A stretch of 64,000 bases of DNA from Erythroxylum novogranatense (taxonomy: Eukaryota > Streptophyta > Magnoliopsida > Malpighiales > Erythroxylaceae): positions 92,776,818 through 92,840,817 of the forward strand of contig CM057227.1 of the NCBI GenBank assembly GCA_029891385.1, in the 5' to 3' direction. The position numbers and the translations under genes are program-made. Under the pieces are notes generated by a model, which saw nothing but the letters and a program-made list of their open reading frames with translations, made no database searches and was not told the DNA's origin. Positions 34,353 to 44,916 of this stretch are shown here, piece by piece (position 1 is the stretch's first letter; each line of letters begins with the position of its first letter).

Positions 34353-35359
34353 TGTTAAGTCAAAATGACTTTACTTAGATATAATTTTGATGTATAACAA
34401 AGAGCAAAATAAAAAGAGAAGCAAAGCAGACGAAGTAATACAGACGAAGCAACACAGACGCAGACGCACAATAAGATGTAGACGAAGAACGCAGAAGAAA
34501 TATACAGACGCAGACATAAAATAAATATAGACGAAACAACGCAGACGCAAAAGACAAATACAAACGCAGATGGAGACACAGTATAAAATAGACGAAGACG
34601 CAATAGTAAAACAGATGAAGACGCGAATAGAAAAGATAGACGCAGAAGAGGAATTACGAAGCAGATGCAAGAGTCAGTTTGGGTTAGTTACAGAACTCAA
34701 CTGATTAACCGTTTCTGTTAAAGATTCAAGAAACAAGATTCAAGAAACAAGAATCAAGAAGCAATTGGAGACGAAGGCTATAAATACAAGTCAAAGTCCA
34801 AGATTGCAAAGTTAGTCAAAGTTAGTTACGTGAGCTGAACAATTGAAAAATTAGCTGAATTACATCTACGTGATCGTAAAAAGCATTCTGTTCAAGTTAG
34901 TCGAGAGCTATTCTTACTGTAACAAGTGTTCAAACACTTATCTGTGAGAAAGTAGTACAGATAGCCTACAGAGGCTAAGTGTGAAAGAATACTGGTTGTA
35001 GAGACCTGAAGAGGCTCGCAAAGAATACTTGTAAAGTTGAAGAGATAGTGAAAATCTCAAAAAGAACTCTGAGGACTGGACATAGCCCACGGTTTGGGGT
35101 GAATCAGGATAAATCGCTGTTTCAACTTCTCTTTCTCTTTCTCTCTTTTAGATTCAAGTTTTATCATTGTTTATTTTGAAACAAAGTTTTCAACGTTTTT
35201 GATTAATTAGAATCTATTGGAAATTCTGTAAAAGAATTTTATTTCTAACAAACAAGTTTTTGAAAGATTTTCAAAAAGGGGAATACACAATTCAACCCCC
35301 CCATCTCGTGCATTCTTATATCGATTTCTCTGCATTGTATTAACATGTGATTCACTTCA
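34353..35359 (+). mobile_element. Copia copy C 3' LTR, 1007 bp
   Basis: It starts TGTTAAGTCAAAATGAC and ends ATTAACATGTGATTCACTTCA, with TG...CA ends. It includes a GCAGACGAAG/CAGACGCAGACG repeat zone (34415-34640), a conserved GTTAGTTAC...CTGATTAACCGTTTCTGTTAAAGATTCAAG block, a TATAAATA box candidate at about 34780, and a 3' block GACTGGACATAGCCCACGGTTTGGGGTGAA shared with copy D (53290-53325). It adjoins, and probably inserted into, the gypsy LTR that continues at 35360. Confidence 0.85.
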
Positions 35360-36213
35360 CGTGGCCTTCGCCGCGACGAGCCCCCAGTTTCCAACATAGG
35401 TGAACTTTGGTATTTTGGGCATAACTTTTGATGTAGAGATTCAAATGCGGTGATTTTTGATTCGTTGTAAACAAGAAACATTGAGCTACATATTTTATGA
35501 AGAAATGAAATTGAAATTCAATCTCTAAGAATCGAAAAGTTTGGTCTAAAGTTGAGTATAGATTCCTGTTTCAGCATAAGGATCGTCCCAATATATTTGG
35601 AGTTTAACTTTAGGATTACTGAAACAAATTGAATGATTTTGGAGTCATTAGAGATTTAAGACAATGGGGAACATTTTCTAGAAGATAATATTATCAGCTT
35701 TTGTCATTCTTATTTGAATGTGAATTTTTTCATTTTGATAAAGGGAATCAAGGAAGGCAAGAGGATCATGAGGAGAGGCATCTTTTAAGCATGTTTTCAA
35801 GTAAGAAATTCACGTGGGTACATGTTTATAATTTAAAATAGGCTACTACTGTTTTCTTTAAATCAAAGAAGTTTCTGATTCTAAATTGCATCATATGTGA
35901 TGCATCATTGTTTATGAATGACTTGTGAAATATGCTATATGTTGTTTCATGATTTGAGTGATACTTTGAAAAAGACACATGTTCTGAAATCATGTTTTCA
36001 AGAATGGTTTTTCAAGATATACATTAAGTACATGATAAGCAAGTTTACAAGAAAGTGCCAGTTTGGCAACAAGTTTACAAAATTTTGAACTATGTATGTT
36101 ATGTGGGTTTGTGGTAGTCCCTCAAGAACCGTCACGTGCACGTTGACCCATGTTATAGGCTTCTCCTGCCTGCTTGCTTGGCACGGAGCTCCTTCAAGGA
36201 CTCCCTCAACAAA

Positions 36214-36257
36214 CTACGACTACACAGGACCATTTCGATGGAATTGTGTAGTGCGTC
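36214..36257 (+). other. Conserved LTR hairpin H1 (best copy)
   Basis: ACTACACA (36219-36226) pairs with TGTGTAGT (36245-36252), with a further ACG/CGT outside. Inside, CCAT-TTCG-ATGG (36230-36241) forms a stem with a TTCG tetraloop. Confidence 0.65.
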
Positions 36258-36464
36258 ATGAACTTGGACTTACCCAAACCATTCTGATATGTTTATGTGC
36301 TCATGTTATGTTTGATCAAGTTTGATGCATTCATGATTTGTAACTTATGGATTTTGGCTGAAAGCATAGAAAACATGTGTTTTATAAACTCCATGAAAGT
36401 TTTCTAAAACAAGTGAACTGTTTACAAGGTTTTTGCTTATCTTTTATTATAAATGTGTATCCAT

Positions 36465-36478
36465 GAGCTGTAAAGCTC
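36465..36478 (+). other. Conserved LTR hairpin H2 (best copy)
   Basis: GAGCT-GTAA-AGCTC: a 5-bp perfect stem with a GNRA-type loop, directly before ACCCCC. Confidence 0.6.
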
Positions 36479-37381
36479 ACCCCCTTTCATCCCTATCTCC
36501 AGGTATCAAGATGGAGATCGGATGAAAGAAATTTTAGACGTCCGTCAGTTATGCATATGATTGGCTTTAAGTTAAATTATTGCAAGATTCAGATTTCAGA
36601 CATATTGAGCATTATTGTATTTTGTGCATTGTGGTTTTTGATACTGATGTTGTAACATGGCTTGGAATGCCATTAAAAATTTGTAAGCATGTTTATCATG
36701 ATGTAAATGAATTATGGACTTCTGTATTGAATTGAGATATGGATGAATGTGATATTGATGTAAATAAGTTTTCATGAATTATTTGAGGAATTAAAGTGAC
36801 TGTTTGATTTTAGTGTCAAGAGTATGAATGAATAAGATTGAGAATAAGAATAAGATTTTTTAAAGATGAGGTTGAGACATTGCACGATTATGAAGAATAT
36901 TAAAAATTGACTTTTTGATTGAGGATGAATTTCCAAATGAAAAATTTGATTGCTTGGAATCAGATTGAATAAAGAAGAAAAGAAAATTTTATTATCCGGT
37001 TTCAGTTCGGTTTAGTCTTAAGGTATCCAACGCTATTTTTTCTAAGTTACACGTTCTCAGATGTCGGAAATTTGTTTCAGGTCGATTGAACCGTTTGTCT
37101 GTTTTGATTCCGAGCCAATTTGCTTTCGAATGCTTTCGCTTTCGCCAAGTATCAGTTTACTCACATTTTGTACATGTGTTCGAGTTATGATTCTGAGGTT
37201 GGGTTCCAGAAACGGAATCCAATGCTTGTGATTGATGGTTCCGTTTTGTTTCTTTGTTTCTGAAATTTTGTAAATCCGAGCCTTCGATTTTTCTATGGCT
37301 CATCAAGAATTCAATCTGTTTCTGTTTTTGATTTTTGTTTCTAGTTTTTTTTTTGTAGGGATCCGGTTCCCAAATCGGGTC

Positions 37382-37525
37382 CCAACATAAGTGGTATCAA
37401 AGCAAGAGTGAAAGTGTTAAGTTTATGCAGTTGGGTTCCAGAAACGGGATCCAACATATGTGGTATCAAAGCAAGAGTGAAAGTGTTAAGTTTATGTAGT
37501 TGGGTTCTGGAAACGGGATCCAACA
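37382..37525 (+). repeat. 69-bp tandem duplication of the LTR-end plus primer-binding-site unit
   Basis: Units start at 37382 and 37451, with a third LTR-end-like CCAACA at 37520. Each contains TGGTATCAAAGCAAGAGTGAAAG and TTGGGTTC(C/T)(A/G)GAAACGGGAT. The two units differ at only a few positions. Confidence 0.9.
37392..37403 (+). promoter_or_regulatory. Primer-binding site, tRNA-Met type (first copy)
   Basis: TGGTATCAAAGC differs by one base from the standard TGGTATCAGAGC and starts five bases after the LTR end. A second copy is in the next 69-bp unit (about 37461-37472). Confidence 0.75.
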
Positions 37526-38988
37526 AATAATACCAACCCACAAAGTGAAATACTCAAATGAAATGGAATGTATGGAGGTACAAGTACGAATGAATAGGCA
37601 TGTGAATATGTCGATGTGAATTAAAGGGGAATTAAATGAAAAAAAAATCAATGTGGACTCAATGAAAAGATTTGAGTGATGTCTATTGAAATCAACAGTA
37701 CCCCAATAGAGATTTATGCAATGTAAGCAAATGGTATCAATTGGTGACTATGCTCATAGACGGTATTTTGAAAGTGTTGAAAAGTAAAAAGAGATATATG
37801 AAAAATTGAGGAATCTGACACTGATGATAAGCATATCATTTGGAGATTGTGCAGTGTATGATGAAATTTCACATCAAAAAGTATGATATAATATGTTGTA
37901 ACAGTATAATGTGAGTTGATTTTGATAAGTGGTATCTGTACTATTGTTTGAAGTCTTGGAGACATTAGATATGCTAAGGCATTTTTGTAATGTACAATTT
38001 GTATAGTTTCGAGAAAATTATTGAGCTTGAAAGGCATGCACAAATGAATTCTATACTGGTAAAGATAGAGTGTAGTCTAAAACATTGAACAGACAATTCC
38101 AAAATGACTAGAGCAGATTCAGATATTGGGGTTTTTAAATTTAAGGCAATGAAGAGTGTAAAATGTCAAGTAGAATATGGGGTAAAATGAAGTGTTACTA
38201 GTGTATTGAAATTTTAGATTCAGTTTTACTGGAAAGAGGTAAGAAAGTTTATGAGTTAAGGATTCAAAATGGTTAGTCCCGTAATGAATCTGAACTTTCG
38301 AGTGAAATCGGAAGAATGATATTTGATGATGGAAATAAGAAGTATGTGTACCCGAAAAAAGTGATTGAGCAAAGAAATTGTTGGAGAAGTATGTGGTTAC
38401 ATGTTTGAATTTCCAACAGTGAGAAGTGTTTAACGCTTATATTTTGGAGTTCATAGGAATATGAGTTTGTTGTATAGTCCTGATTGACTATAGGTATAAC
38501 AATGCTGCGATGAGTGAGACAAAGGAAAGTGACTTGTGAAAGATGAATGGGTTGGATGAGGTGGATCAAAATCGGACAGATGAAATATAGTTAAGTAAAT
38601 ATGCGAATTGAGTGCATGAACACTAAAGAACAGTGAATTGTCAAAGAAGAGATGAATCTGAAATAAGAGTCAATGATATATGAAAGATAAATGAGTTAGT
38701 TGAATTAACACCTGTTATAGTGAAATGGACATAAGTGTCAATGTGTTAGCACCAAAGTATAGTGAAGTGTCGAAAAAGAGATGAAGTGTTTTTGTAAGTA
38801 ACACCTTGGTAAGGTGTACTCAAAATTGGAAAAAGGTATCAATGAAACTGTATGAATTGGTTGTTATGAAAAATTTTATTATGAGTTAGTATTATTGGTG
38901 AAAGAGATATTGGATTTATAAAATGTGATAAGTGAATAGGTTGAAATAATGATCTGATCCTCAACATACGAAATAAAAGTTGGAGTGT
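37526..38988 (+). pseudogene. Degenerate Ty3/gypsy pol fragment (upstream copy)
   Basis: It resembles the better copy at 42840-44650. The stretch at 37745-37800 aligns with the RT active-site region, with IDG where IDD is expected. The stretch 38430-38500 (TATATTTTGGAGTTCATAGGAATATGAG) matches 44125-44155 in the integrase-to-chromatin-domain region. AACACCTTGGTAAGGTGTACTCAAAATTGGAAAAAG (38800-38835) matches ATCACCTTGGCAAGGTGTCTCAAGTTAGGAAAAAG (44490-44520). Heavy stop density. Gag and most of pol are missing. Reverse-strand open frames here are shadows. Confidence 0.6.
38984..38988. repeat. Left target duplication AGTGT
   Basis: It matches 39606-39610, flanking the 617-bp solo LTR. Confidence 0.85.
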
Positions 38989-39605
38989 TGTAACATCCCA
39001 CCCCCTACTGGAAGGGTAGAATAGTAAAATTGGCATAAGGTGAGATTAATTGGGATGTATGAGTAGTGTCCATGCATACTGGTACTGGTGATCCGTGAAT
39101 TTGTGCACATGAAATTACTGTACATGCATACATGACATTCCCGGTAATTGAGCCTAAACGGCATTTTAGTGGGATTAACGTGGTTAATGGGCTTGGAAAA
39201 TTATTCTGAGTGCGCCATAAATCGTTTTCTATTTTTAGGAATTTATGGAAATTTTTCTGGAATTTTTCGAGGTACTTACCCGGACCAGAAAATTTCAACT
39301 GGCTGACTGAGTTATGTTTTTTTTCGAGACCGAGAAGTACTGTCTAATGGCATTGGAAATTGAGGTTAATGATTTAGGAATTTTACTGTTTGGTTACTGT
39401 AAAAATATTATTAATTGATTGTATCTACTGCAAAGGTTTTCTACTATCTACTATGTTTGTCGCGCTAACGTGGAATGAATGGTTCAAAAAAAAAAGTATA
39501 CCGAGTTTTACCGACCGACTGATGTAGTACGTCACCCTCGCGGGGCACGGACTCGGATGTCACCAATGATATCGGGTTCGGGTCACTCGGGAGTGGGGTG
39601 TTACA
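38989..39605 (+). mobile_element. 617-bp solo LTR of a different gypsy family
   Basis: It starts TGTAACATCCCACCCCC and ends GGGAGTGGGGTGTTACA (inverted ends TGTAACA/TGTTACA), with AGTGT on both sides. Near the 3' end it has CACCCTCGCGGGGCACG, a motif also found near the ends of the LTRs at 39823 and 44917. No internal coding sequence. It is inserted into a gypsy pol remnant. Confidence 0.9.
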
Positions 39606-39822
39606 AGTGTAATCTGAAATATTCAAGTGAGATAGCTAAAATCGTGAGATAGTCAAATAAGGGACTGAAAGATTTATTGAGTTTGTCTACTGTGATCTTT
39701 TGGAAAATAAGAAATTGAGCGATGAAGTGTATGGGAAATGGAGGGACATATGGTAAATAGAGTAACAGTATTGATCAATCAAATGAAAATTTCGAGGATG
39801 AAATTTATTAAGGGGGGAGAAT
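39606..39822 (+). pseudogene. End of gypsy internal region with polypurine tract
   Basis: After the right AGTGT, internal sequence resumes and ends in GAGGATGAAATTTATTAAGGGGGGAGAAT (39794-39822), the standard end of chromovirus-like gypsy elements (FEDEI..., then purine tract). The purine tract AGGGGGGAGA is at 39811-39820, directly before an LTR. Confidence 0.8.
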
Positions 39823-41303
39823 TGTAACATCCCGTCTGCAAATGTAGGGTGAGGACCTGAAATATTGTACAAGTGTGCTTAAGGAGAGACAAAGGAAATG
39901 CATTGGTTTTGTTCATGCATCTTATTGGCATACATGCATTTACATAATGATTACCGGCTCATAAAGTGGTACATGAATTCATTGACAATCGCCAGGTATA
40001 AAAGATAGGAAATATGAATTTCTAATAAAAGAGTGAAAGTAGTATGTTTGTGTTGCTAAATGGACATTGTATGAGATTATGTACGGCTTTGCAAAAATGG
40101 AACTTGTGTATGTTTCAGTTATTTATTTGTAACTTTTGATATGGATATGCTATTGAGTTGAGGTTTGCTTTAAATTAAACTTGAGAAGTATGGCTAGAAT
40201 TCCTATGAAGGAAGTTCTGGCCAATTGTGGCTTGAAGAGCTTTGAATTTGGCTCGAAAGTTGAGAAGGGTGTGCTGGATGAACAGAATCCGGATCTTGGT
40301 TCCATTATTGACGACCTGAAACTTTGAGAATTTTTCTAGGATAAAGGAGACAAAATTTGTGAAATTGGTATTGCTAAAAGTCGAATATTTATGTGTTATC
40401 TTTCAAACGCCACTAAGTATGATATTTTTCATTGTGTAGCTTGTAAGTTATGGTCTGTTAATGCTCAGGTGTTAATTCAGTCCAAAATGTGTTTTGGTGT
40501 GCAAATGCTCTAAGGGAATAGATTTTGTGCTCTTTGTGTTCTGACATTTATTTGGGATTGTAAAAGGTGAAATTGGCTTGAGTAACATATGGAAAGTTGT
40601 AGAGGATTGTTATAGCTTTTTAATGAGGTATTTTATGCGAATTTTGGATGTAAGGACTGTTAGATATAAAATTGTAAAGTTTTGTCTATGGATATGGTCA
40701 TATGCTGTTTTAATACTAATTAATAGGGCTTTTTTTAAGCTCAAATCATAAATAAAACAAATTGACAAAACTTTCTTCTAGATAGATGTTCCTATATGTG
40801 TTATGTGATTGAGTGAGCCATCGAGGATTGTCACTCACTGAGTTTCCAAAACTAAGCCAAAATTTACAATATTTTTTAGGCTCAAAAGAGTTACCTCGTT
40901 AGACAAACGGGAGTTTAGCCCCTGCATTCAAGTAAGAGATAGAGGTCAGGATTAGTTTGCATCTGCACTTTTATTTTCTTATTTTTGTATCGAATTGAGT
41001 CTTCTGCATTTATTGTACAATGTGAATTTGAATATTTCTGTATGTAATAACTTTCCAAACTACAAAGGTTTGTAAATGAGATTGATCTTGAGTATAATAA
41101 TAATAAATGTTATTTTGATGTTATGAAAGAAAAGAATAGGCCCAATTTGATTATTGGTTTCCATATACGCGTGTATTGCTTTTTAAAAAGTTTTGTAATG
41201 AGATTTTACTGACTGATTATGCTAGCATGCCACCCACACGGGGCAAGTTTTCGAACATCATTGAGGATGTCAGCTATGTATCTTGTAAGAGTGGGGTGCT
41301 ATA
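39823..41303 (+). mobile_element. Ty3/gypsy LTR 1, 1481 bp, shared between two internal regions
   Basis: It starts TGTAACATCCCGTCTGC and ends AGTGGGGTGCTATA (usual TTACA decayed). On its left is a purine tract (so it acts as a 3' LTR); on its right is a tRNA-Met primer-binding site (so it acts as a 5' LTR). Its 3' third is about 80% similar by eye to LTR 2 (40800-40960 versus 46410-46570). It contains CACCCACACGGGGCAAG at about 41229-41246. Confidence 0.85.
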
Positions 41304-41307
41304 ATTT

Positions 41308-41322
41308 TTGGTATCAGAGCCC
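41308..41322 (+). promoter_or_regulatory. Primer-binding site, tRNA-Met type
   Basis: TTGGTATCAGAGCCC follows the end of LTR 1 within five bases, a match to the initiator tRNA-Met 3' end complement. Confidence 0.9.
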
Positions 41323-42830
41323 AGATTTAGTATCTTACATGGGCATTTTTTGAAATATGTATCAACTTACATGCATTTTAGACATGTCATAGCAGGCAGC
41401 AGCAACTGATCCCCATTCTAAGTTACATTTATATGAGTCACACACATGAGCATTTGTTAAAAGTTTGAGCTGATAGAAATAGTGAGAAGAATGATGATCT
41501 ATCAGAATGAGAGAACACGAAAGTTTATGGATAATTAGAAATGAGAAATAGTATATGGTTAGATCTGACAAATAAAGATTTAACACATCTGTATTAGTGG
41601 ATGTATTATTGAATATGAAATCAATATTGTAATGTCGTGATATATCCTCAAATGTGAAATATATGTGAATATGACATCTTTTTTTTATCTCATGCATATA
41701 TAAAATACAAGATAGGATTTTACGTATGCATGAGATTAAGAAAAAGATGATGAATCAAATGGGAAGAGCGAATGGAATCAATATGATAGTTGAATTATTA
41801 TGAAACGATGTAGCATTAGAATAGGTAAATTTTGGAAAAATTAGAGTAGAATTAATGTTAGTATGTATGTTATTGCGAGGAAGAAAGTGCAAGGCACGAT
41901 GGTGGCCTGACAAAAATAGGCTTCTTTCACGATTGTGGCAGGAATACCCCGATTGTGGGTAGGAATAAAGAGAGAAATATTGTCTAGGATCAATTGAAAT
42001 CAAAGTATCATTAGTTGAATATATATAAATTAGAGAATTGTCGGAAATAAATCTCGGGATATAATGGGATAACCTTGATGATACACACCTAAGCATATGC
42101 GACAATAATCATGCCTACTACGTCATTGAGTTTTTATAAATAAAACATTATGACCTTGTAAGAAATTATAGAAATTGATCTTCTTGAGGTATTAAGAATG
42201 GCTAATAAGCAATGATAAAATAGTTGATTGATAAGGATTACATGAACAGTATTGATGATAGTAGGAAAAAATCTTCTTTCAAAGAAGAATTTCACTGAAT
42301 TAGGTTAAGCAGACCACATAGTTTATTTTAAGAATGATCAATGAAAGAACAATCAGAATTGAATATGTAATGAATCAAAAGTGAATATTGGGGTCATATC
42401 CCTAGCAGAGACTCAATCATAAGAGGTAGAATATGCTACTAAGAGTGTATGCACTTTTTTTGATGTAAAGTTTCCAACTATGTGATTAGATTCTTGAATT
42501 TGAGACGACATTCTTATTATTGTGAGGAGAATATAGGTCCGCGTTATATTCTGTGTAAATATGTTTAGGAGATACAAATTAGATTTGATGAATGTGTTAC
42601 CAACACAGGAAGTTAACATTGCAAATAAATTGAAATGTATGAAAAAATTAGTATGAATAAATAGAAATTATAATAACTCGATGAGAAATTAGAGGAAATT
42701 GAATAAATGGAGAAAGTCATTCGAGAAAAGAAGTCAGTTGGGAGACTGAAAATAACATGAGATAATATTACCTCATTTAAGGAGTTAGTTACTTAAGGAA
42801 TTATGAGAACTAATCATGGGCACATAAAGT
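41323..42830 (+). pseudogene. Gypsy internal region, presumed gag and protease, unrecognisable
   Basis: Position between the primer-binding site and RT implies gag/protease. Stops are too dense and no zinc knuckle or DSG motif could be read. Only the location supports this. Confidence 0.35.
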
Positions 42831-43680
42831 TTTGACAATATCTGTTTGAGTTAATAAATTCCCTCAATAGTATGACGGTATTGAAGAATTAAGTGTCCCA
42901 ATTTTGTTTAGATCAATTAGTGACTATGATTTTAGATGATATATTAAAAGCATTTGAAAAGTTGAGAAGAATATTTTGGATATTTGAGGTACTTATTACA
43001 TATCATGAACGTAGAAACAATTATATGCCAAGTTTGATAAGAGTGAATCTTAGCTTAATCAACTAATATGTTGGGTCGTTTAGTATCTAAACATGGCATA
43101 TTGAGAGACCCAAAGAAAGTAGAGGTAATGAGGAAGTGAGAAACTCCATGGAATATATAAGAGATTTGGAGTTTTCTAGAACAAGCTATATATTGGACAC
43201 TACCAGAAGTTGTTAAGAGATTTTTACTGATCTTAGCCCTTTGACAAAAATGTTAGAGGAAAAACGTGTAAATCGTATGACTGACGATTGTAAAGAGAAT
43301 TTTGAGGAATTATAACGCCGATGTTAGTTATGTCGTTTGAATTTGGAGGTTTTATAGTATACAATGATGTTTCAGACTAGATATTAGGATGAAATCTAAT
43401 GCAGCATAATGAAGTAATTTCAAATGCATGGAGACAATTGAAGTCTCATGAGTTGAATTATTCAGAATATGATTTAGAACTTATTGCAATAGTAATTGCC
43501 TTGAAAGCTTCGAGACATTATATGTAATGAAACATTTCGGAATTTTTCATATCAATAAAGTTTGAGGTAATCATTGAGTTTGAAACTACTGAATACGAGA
43601 CTGAGACAGTGGATAGAGTTACTTCAAGATTATGATGTACAATTGAGTATTTCCCAGTAAAGCTAGTGATGTAATATGAT
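42831..43680 (+). pseudogene. Ty3/gypsy reverse transcriptase and RNase H, decayed
   Basis: The RT active site is visible as LDDIL (42932-42946, Asp-Asp at 42935-42940), followed by YAKFDKSE (about 43025) and GRLVSKHGILRDPKKVE (about 43072-43122), the usual 'GHxVSxxGIxVDPxKV' segment. The RNase H region reads FGGFIVYNDVSD (about 43345-43380), MQHNEVISNAWRQLKSHELN and YSEYDLELIAIVIALKASRH (about 43397-43520), then LRQWIELLQDYDVQL (43602-43646). This order (RT then RNase H, then integrase) identifies Ty3/gypsy. Stops and frameshifts make it inactive. Confidence 0.85.
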
Positions 43681-44903
43681 GCATTGAACATAAAATTCAA
43701 TAGCAGTGTAGCACAAATTTAGATATTGAACTTACTACACCCAATGAAATCAAGAACATAAAATGTTGAGTTGAATTTTTCGGCAAATTGAAGTACAATT
43801 AGCTGCATTAAATTTAAGACCAGTTTCACAAAAAAGAATCAACAAATCCCAAATTGAGGATTTGAAATTTATGAACCTTACTGAGAAATTGAAAATTGAA
43901 TCCAGAGTTTGAATTTGAATAGGAAAATTAATACCTTGTGATTGAAATAAGAAGTATTTGTGCACGAGCAAAGAGATTATTAGAGACAACACTAATAACA
44001 ACCTAAGCTATACATCCTAGTACGAATATGCCGAAACAACATTTAATGAATAAGGATATAGAACCAAATGACTGTATGTATAAGTTGCCAACAGTTTTAA
44101 CAGTTAGAGATATGCTTAAAGATTATATTTTGGAGTTCATAAGAACATGAGGTTAATGTATAGTTTTAATTGACGTTAGGCATAACAATCATTATTACAG
44201 TGATATCGTTAGAATATCGTATGCGACATTATACGATAGAAAGAGTCGTCCACCTTTATATTTGGATGAATAAGGACTAAAAACAGTTGAAGGTCAAAAT
44301 GGAATGGAAATGTTATTGATAAGTGAAATTGATTTGTAATAGGAGTTAAGTGATTTAAGAAAGATGAACAAGTTAGGTGGCACATCGAAGATATGGAGTA
44401 TAGAGAGATTGACGTAAGAGTTAAATGTATTAACACTAAAGAGATGTGAAATATTAAGTGAAAGATGAAATAAGTCTGAAAGTATCACCTTGGCAAGGTG
44501 TCTCAAGTTAGGAAAAAGAATCAACTAAGCTCGAATTGTATTGGTCCTTATGAAATTATTGCGAAAATAGGACCATTGACTTACGAGTTAACATTACCAA
44601 TAAAAGATGTTTCAGTTTCACATAATGTTCTTGAATATGTTTAGGAAATATCATTATCATCTAATATATGTCTTATTGATACTTGAAGTGAAATTGTGAG
44701 TAATTTGAAATAATTGAGGAAATAGTTAAGATAGTGTGATATCTAAATAAATAATTGGAAGATCGAGTGATTTCATTGACCATAGTCAAGTGGAAGAAAT
44801 TATTCAAGTGATGAAGTTAAATGGAAAACGGAGAAGCATTTGAAGAAACAACACCCCTACCTTTTTTATCAATCAGATAAGAATTTTGAGGACAAAATTT
44901 ATT
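43681..44903 (+). pseudogene. Ty3/gypsy integrase, decayed, with C-terminal segment
   Basis: The clearest part is the integrase C-terminal segment: SPWQGVSKLGKR-like text at about 44488-44520, then CIGPYEIIAKIGPLTYELTL (44540-44600) and VSVSHNVLEYV (44608-44643), matching the conserved 'yiGPyeIxxriGxvaYxLxLP...vHxVFHVS' block. The central catalytic residues could not be read. It ends at FRG/EDKIY-like GAGGACAAAATTTATTAAGGGAGG, the purine tract. Confidence 0.7.
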
Positions 44904-44916
44904 AAGGGAGGAGAAA
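44904..44916 (+). promoter_or_regulatory. Polypurine tract before LTR 2
   Basis: AAGGGAGGAGAAA directly precedes TGTAACATCCC. Confidence 0.8.

Larger units (their letters stand above)
35360..37387 (+). mobile_element. Gypsy-type LTR, 3' part (5' part missing)
   Basis: It resumes at a point equivalent to about 9540 of the solo LTR (shared CATAACTTTTGATGTAGA, GTTGTAAAC, TGAAGAAATGAA) and ends GGGTCCCAACA at 37377-37387. The block with hairpins H1 (36214-36257) and H2 (36465-36478) is present. It is followed by a tRNA-Met-like primer-binding site at 37392, which shows that this is the 5' LTR side of an element. The start of the LTR is missing to the left of the copia C LTR. Confidence 0.8.

Noticed and set aside
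37341..37541. Reverse open frame with an internally repeated peptide (SGTQLHKLNTFTLALIP)
   Set aside because: It is the antisense of the 69-bp LTR-end/primer-site duplication, not a gene.
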